Position numbers and translations under genes: made by a program | From: Brevibacterium sp. HMSC07C04 | Lineage (GTDB): Bacteria > Actinomycetota > Actinomycetes > Actinomycetales > Brevibacteriaceae | Direction of reading: 5' to 3' | NCBI RefSeq assembly: GCF_001815905.1 | Contig: NZ_KV823261.1 | Span: 98,816-162,815 of the forward strand | DNA length: 64,000 nt | Notes under the pieces: model-generated | The model's input: only the letters and a program-made list of their open reading frames with translations | Database searches by the model: none | Told to the model about the DNA's origin: nothing | In this document: in pieces, positions 60,802 through 64,000 of the stretch | How positions within the stretch are numbered: the stretch's first letter is position 1 | Layout: each line of letters opens with the position of its first letter

Positions 60802-61874
60802 CACAGCCTGATGGAATCGAGGTTGTCGCCACGCGCACCGAAGCGCAGGAGTTGAGCTCTCCCCCGCTGCTCGTTCTGGAATCCCTGACCGAATATCTTG
60901 ACGAGCAGCGGCTGGGCTCAGGGCCGGTTGCGTGGCAGCGAATCGGCGAGGGCCAGTCGAATATCACCTACCTCCTGCGCCGCGGCGACACCCAGTTTGT
61001 TCTGCGCCGCGGACCGCGCCCTCCGCTGCCGAAGTCGACGCACGACATGAAGCGCGAAGCGCGCATCCAGTCCGCACTCGCACCCGAAGGCATAGCCGTT
61101 CCCAGCATCCTCGCCCTGTGCGAAGACGAAGCGGTCCTCGGTGTTCCGTTCTACATCATGGAGTTCCTCGACGGTGAGGTCGTCACCGACCGGGTGCCCG
61201 ACTGCTTTGCCGGACCGGAGGGGCCGCGCATCGCTGTCGAGGCGATGGTCGATTCACTCGCTGCCTTGCACTCCGTCGATGTGTCTTGCGAACCGGTATC
61301 CGCTCTCGGCAGGCCCGAGGGGTACCTTGAACGCCAAGTGCAGCGTTTCAGCGGCCTGTGGGGACAGACATCGAAGCGTGAAGTCCCCCAGGTCGATGCG
61401 ATCGCGCGCAGGCTGGCGTCAGCACTGCCGACAACCCAGCGTCACAGTGTCGTCCACGGCGACTTCCGCATGGGCAACGTGATGTATGAAAAGTCAGCTC
61501 CGCCTCGGATTCAGGCGATCCTCGACTGGGAGATGGCAACACTCGGAGATCCCCTGGCAGACCTCGGCTACCTGGTGGCAACCTATGCCGACCCATCAGC
61601 GGAGCCGACGATTATGGAGCTGACACCCGTGACCCGCGGGTCGGCATTTCCCACCCGCGACGAGGTCATCAGCCGCTACGCCGATCGCACGGGCCTCGAT
61701 GTCTCGCCGCTGAAATGGTACATGTCGCTGGCACTGTGGAAGGCCGCAATCTTCTCCGAAGCAATCTACACCCGGTGGCTCAACGGCGAGCGTCCGGACG
61801 ATCCCTTCGCGGCGAATCTCGACACCGGCGTCTTGACGCTGCTTGATCAAGCGCAACAGCTCATAGAGGAGTAA
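60795..61874 (+). CDS. APH-family phosphotransferase (ACAD10/11 or LvaA-like)
   Basis: Kinase-like protein of 359 aa. The ATP lysine region is NITYLLRRGDTQFVLRRGPR. The catalytic loop is VVHGDFRMGNVMYE (H-G-D-x-R-x-x-N), and the metal-binding motif is ILDWEMATLGDPLADLGYLVATY. Such proteins fused or linked to acyl-CoA dehydrogenases phosphorylate the 4-hydroxyl group of acyl-CoA; LvaA of Pseudomonas does this for 4-hydroxyvaleryl-CoA. The gene overlaps the dehydrogenase by 7 nt. The 4-hydroxyacyl-CoA kinase role is inferred from this context, not proven. An antibiotic resistance role is unlikely. Confidence 0.88.
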   Translation: MLTQPDGIEVVATRTEAQELSSPPLLVLESLTEYLDEQRLGSGPVAWQRIGEGQSNITYLLRRGDTQFVLRRGPRPPLPKSTHDMKREARIQSALAPEGIAVPSILALCEDEAVLGVPFYIMEFLDGEVVTDRVPDCFAGPEGPRIAVEAMVDSLAALHSVDVSCEPVSALGRPEGYLERQVQRFSGLWGQTSKREVPQVDAIARRLASALPTTQRHSVVHGDFRMGNVMYEKSAPPRIQAILDWEMATLGDPLADLGYLVATYADPSAEPTIMELTPVTRGSAFPTRDEVISRYADRTGLDVSPLKWYMSLALWKAAIFSEAIYTRWLNGERPDDPFAANLDTGVLTLLDQAQQLIEE

Positions 61875-61876
61875 CC

Positions 61877-63283
61877 ATGTCCCAGCCTCCAACGTCGCAG
61901 GCTCACACACCACCTCGCCAGTACCCCCAGTCGCTGCCGACCTCCCGTGTCAAAGCTGATCGGGCTACAAGAAAATCGGTGCGGGCCTCAACCGTCGGCA
62001 ACATCCTCGAATGGTACGAGTGGTCGTCCTATGCGGTCTTCGCCCCGTTCATCGCCAAGGTGATGTTCGACCAGACCGACCCCGTGTCAGCCCTGCTGGC
62101 GACCTTCGCGGTATTCGCAGTCGGGTTCTTGGCTAGGCCTCTGGGCGGTTTCGTCTTCGGCCGCTTGGCAGACAAGAAGGGCCGCAAGTTCGTTCTGCTG
62201 GTCACAATGCTGACCATGGCCGCGGGATCATTCGCAATTGGAATCATGCCCACCTACGCCGCAATCGGCATCGGCGCTTCGGCTCTTCTCCTGGCGATCC
62301 GCATTGTCCAGGGCTTTGCCCACGGCGGTGAGTCGGCCGCGGCGAACACCTACGTCGCTGAGATCGCACCCGCCGCACGCCGCGGCATGTGGGGATCAAT
62401 TCCCTTCATCGCCATTTTCGCCGGATCGGTCCTCGCCTATATCGTCGGAACGGTTCTCACCACGGTGCTTTCGGATGAAGCAGTTTCGGCATGGGGCTGG
62501 CGTCTGCCGTTCCTCGCAGGCGGTGTGCTCGCTCTCGTTGTGCTCTGGATGCGCCGCGAAATGCTCGAATCCGAGGTTTTCGAAAGTTCCGATGACGACG
62601 TCCCGGCCGACGCGGCTGATCTCGCACACCCTGCCGCTGACACCGTCAGATCCGCAGCAGCCGAAACACCCGCAGATGCACCGCATCCCGTCACAACGCA
62701 CGCGGTGTGGAAGACGGTCATCCTCATCATCGCCTTCGTGTCAGGCATTACGGCTGCGCACTACACCTGGAGCTCCTATGTTTCGACCTATGCGATCACT
62801 CAGCACGGAATGGAACCGGCCCAGGCATACCTCGTGGTGTGCGTATCGCAGACCATTGCGCTGGCAGCTCTGCCGCTGTGGGGTCTGCTTTCCGATAAAG
62901 TCGGCCGCAAGCCGGTGCTGTTCGGCTTCGCGATCGGCATGATGGTCCTCCAGTTCCCGATGATGATGCTCATCAGCTCGGAACCGTGGACTCTGCTGGT
63001 TGCTTCGACGGTGTCGCTGGTGGTCGTCGCCATGTCCGGCGCGCTTCTGGCCTCCGTCATGTCCGAGGCCTTCCCCACCAAGTACCGCACACAGGCGCTG
63101 GGCTTCGCCTACTCCGTTTCTGTCGCAGTCTTCGTCGGTTCGGCACCGTACCTCAACGCTTTGGCAATCGACATCAACATGGCGTGGCTCTCAAGCGCGT
63201 ACATCGTTGCACTGTGTGTTTCCACGCTCATCGCTGTGCTCATCATGCCCGAGACCAAGGGCATCGACCTCAACAGAATCTGA
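61877..63283 (+). CDS. MFS transporter, metabolite:H+ symporter type
   Basis: Twelve-segment major facilitator protein of 468 aa related to the KgtP/ProP/ShiA symporters. The N-terminal VGNILEWYEWSSYAVFAPFIAKVMF and the loop GFVFGRLADKKGRKFVLLVTM are signatures of this group, as is GIVQGF-like RIVQGFAHGGESAAANTYVAE. The loop between segments 6 and 7 is long and acidic (residues about 235-265). It probably imports the acid used by the operon. It starts 2 bp after the kinase stop with AGAGGAG as ribosome binding site. The phosphatase gene overlaps by 1 nt. Confidence 0.92.
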   Translation: MSQPPTSQAHTPPRQYPQSLPTSRVKADRATRKSVRASTVGNILEWYEWSSYAVFAPFIAKVMFDQTDPVSALLATFAVFAVGFLARPLGGFVFGRLADKKGRKFVLLVTMLTMAAGSFAIGIMPTYAAIGIGASALLLAIRIVQGFAHGGESAAANTYVAEIAPAARRGMWGSIPFIAIFAGSVLAYIVGTVLTTVLSDEAVSAWGWRLPFLAGGVLALVVLWMRREMLESEVFESSDDDVPADAADLAHPAADTVRSAAAETPADAPHPVTTHAVWKTVILIIAFVSGITAAHYTWSSYVSTYAITQHGMEPAQAYLVVCVSQTIALAALPLWGLLSDKVGRKPVLFGFAIGMMVLQFPMMMLISSEPWTLLVASTVSLVVVAMSGALLASVMSEAFPTKYRTQALGFAYSVSVAVFVGSAPYLNALAIDINMAWLSSAYIVALCVSTLIAVLIMPETKGIDLNRI

Positions 63284-63915
63284 TGCCGACCATCCTCTTG
63301 GTCCGTCACGGACAGGCGAGCTTCGGAGAGCCGGTGTACGATCGGCTCTCCGAAGTCGGCCGCGCACAGGCCACGGCGCTCGGCGCCTACTTACGTGAGC
63401 ATCTTCCGGCTGAACCAGCGCGGATCATCACCGGCAGCCTCGAAAGGCAGACGCACACCGCGCAACTGGCGAAATCGGCCGCCGGCTGGACGGCCGATGT
63501 GACAGCAGATGCACGCTGGAATGAATACGACAGCGACTGTCTGCTGAGCCTGGCGGGCTACTCAGACGACATCATTTCGGCGACAGAGTTCCAGAAGAGA
63601 ATCGAAGTCGGCATGCGCCTGTGGGCCACCGAAGCGCAGCATCGCAGCGCCTACCGTGAGTTCGCTCGCGCAGCCGACGAGGCGCTGACTGAGCTTGCGG
63701 CTGTGCCGGGCACGAGCGTTGTCTTCAGTTCCGCCGGAGTGATCTCGCAGCTGGCGACCGCGCTCATCGACGGCACAGTCGAAACGTGGGTGAAGCTGTG
63801 CCGGGTTGCCGCCAACACCGGTGTGACGACCCTCGCTGCCGGCAGACAGGGCGTGAACCTCGTGAGCTTCAACCAAACGGCCCACTGCACCGGCAGACTG
63901 CTGACCTACCGCTAG
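63283..63915 (+). CDS. Histidine phosphatase family protein
   Basis: Phosphatase of 210 aa in the histidine phosphatase superfamily. The nucleophile lies in LLVRHGQASFGE. The segment YDRLSEVGRAQATALGAYL and IITGSLERQTHTAQLA fit the pattern. The second His is absent at its usual site; FSSAGVISQLATALI stands where V-x-H-G-x-x-I-x is found in most members, so activity may be weak or altered. It overlaps the transporter by 1 nt (TGATG), so it belongs to the operon. A similar phosphatase accompanies ACAD/APH gene pairs in other actinomycetes, but the role is unknown. Confidence 0.85.
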   Translation: MPTILLVRHGQASFGEPVYDRLSEVGRAQATALGAYLREHLPAEPARIITGSLERQTHTAQLAKSAAGWTADVTADARWNEYDSDCLLSLAGYSDDIISATEFQKRIEVGMRLWATEAQHRSAYREFARAADEALTELAAVPGTSVVFSSAGVISQLATALIDGTVETWVKLCRVAANTGVTTLAAGRQGVNLVSFNQTAHCTGRLLTYR

Positions 63916-63980
63916 GAGTCCAACCGCCCGCTGCCGTGTACGTTAAGAGCACAGATCGGGCAGACACAGAACAGCGGGGC

Positions 63981-64000
63981 CGGTGAGAAATTTCTCACCG
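63981..64000 (+). terminator. Probable operon terminator (cut by window end)
   Basis: Perfect 20-nt palindrome CGGTGAGAAA/TTTCTCACCG, 65 bp after the last stop. The sequence beyond is not visible, so a T-tract cannot be checked. Confidence 0.55.

Noticed and set aside
60795..61874. Aminoglycoside phosphotransferase (resistance gene)
   Set aside because: The APH fold is present, but the 7-nt overlap with an acyl-CoA dehydrogenase gene and the operon context point to acyl-CoA chemistry.

Overview
The window reads as chromosomal DNA of a high-G+C actinomycete (roughly 60% G+C by eye). The evidence is the Pup system (dop, arc), mycothiol synthesis (mshC), families known almost only from actinobacteria (DUF3090, SCO1664, MSMEG_4193, DUF5703, DUF3099, DUF3054), an imuA-imuB-dnaE2 mutasome with an actinobacterial LexA box, and gene orders shared with Mycobacterium and Streptomyces. 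The genus cannot be fixed from sequence alone. Coding density is high, and many genes appear to be leaderless, with a TAnnnT -10 element 6-7 nt before the start codon.

Layout. 1-16.1 kb: Pup/tRNA block (dop, arc, trmI), site-2 protease, Fe-S nuclease, HAD phosphatase, PAC2 protein, mshC, the SCO1664/DUF3090/MSMEG_4193 kinase-like/zinc/phosphatase set, uppP, a DMT transporter, an M20 peptidase and a repeat protein. 16.1-17.8 kb: AT-richer accessory patch with one lipoprotein, scattered GACATCGTTC repeats and tRNA-Leu(GAG). 17.9-24.0 kb: lipid locus resembling Mycobacterium htdX-fabG4-fadA2, divergent from a tetR-acyl-CoA oxidase pair. 24.1-26.5 kb: metY-metX. 26.7-32.3 kb: SOS mutasome. 32.3-42.7 kb: RNA methyltransferases, pyridoxal kinase, L31, TauE, an ABC ATPase, serB, sixA, the FAS-II genes fabG-fabI, and DUF3099/SURF1. 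42.8-56.3 kb: ABC-F, RNase HI with an extra C-terminal domain, a suf operon (R-B-D-Rieske-C-T) without sufS/sufU, an ABC transporter, ctaA and a heterodimeric ABC exporter. 56.3-63.9 kb: a TetR-controlled catabolic operon (acyl-CoA ligase, frameshifted SDR, acyl-CoA dehydrogenase-like enzyme, APH-type kinase, MFS transporter, phosphatase).

How the genes fit together. Pupylation probably works without a proteasome here, because Arc lacks the C-terminal proteasome-docking tail. SurF1, CtaA and Suf point to aerobic respiration with a heme-A oxidase and an Fe-S supply. Two separate TetR-linked acyl-CoA gene sets indicate that this organism degrades fatty or hydroxy acids. The last operon has the enzyme set of the kinase-dependent (Lva/ACAD10-11 type) route for 4-hydroxy acids and is the strongest candidate for a pathway not yet described in this lineage. 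The SCO1664/DUF3090/MSMEG_4193 trio is the best candidate for an uncharacterised regulatory system.
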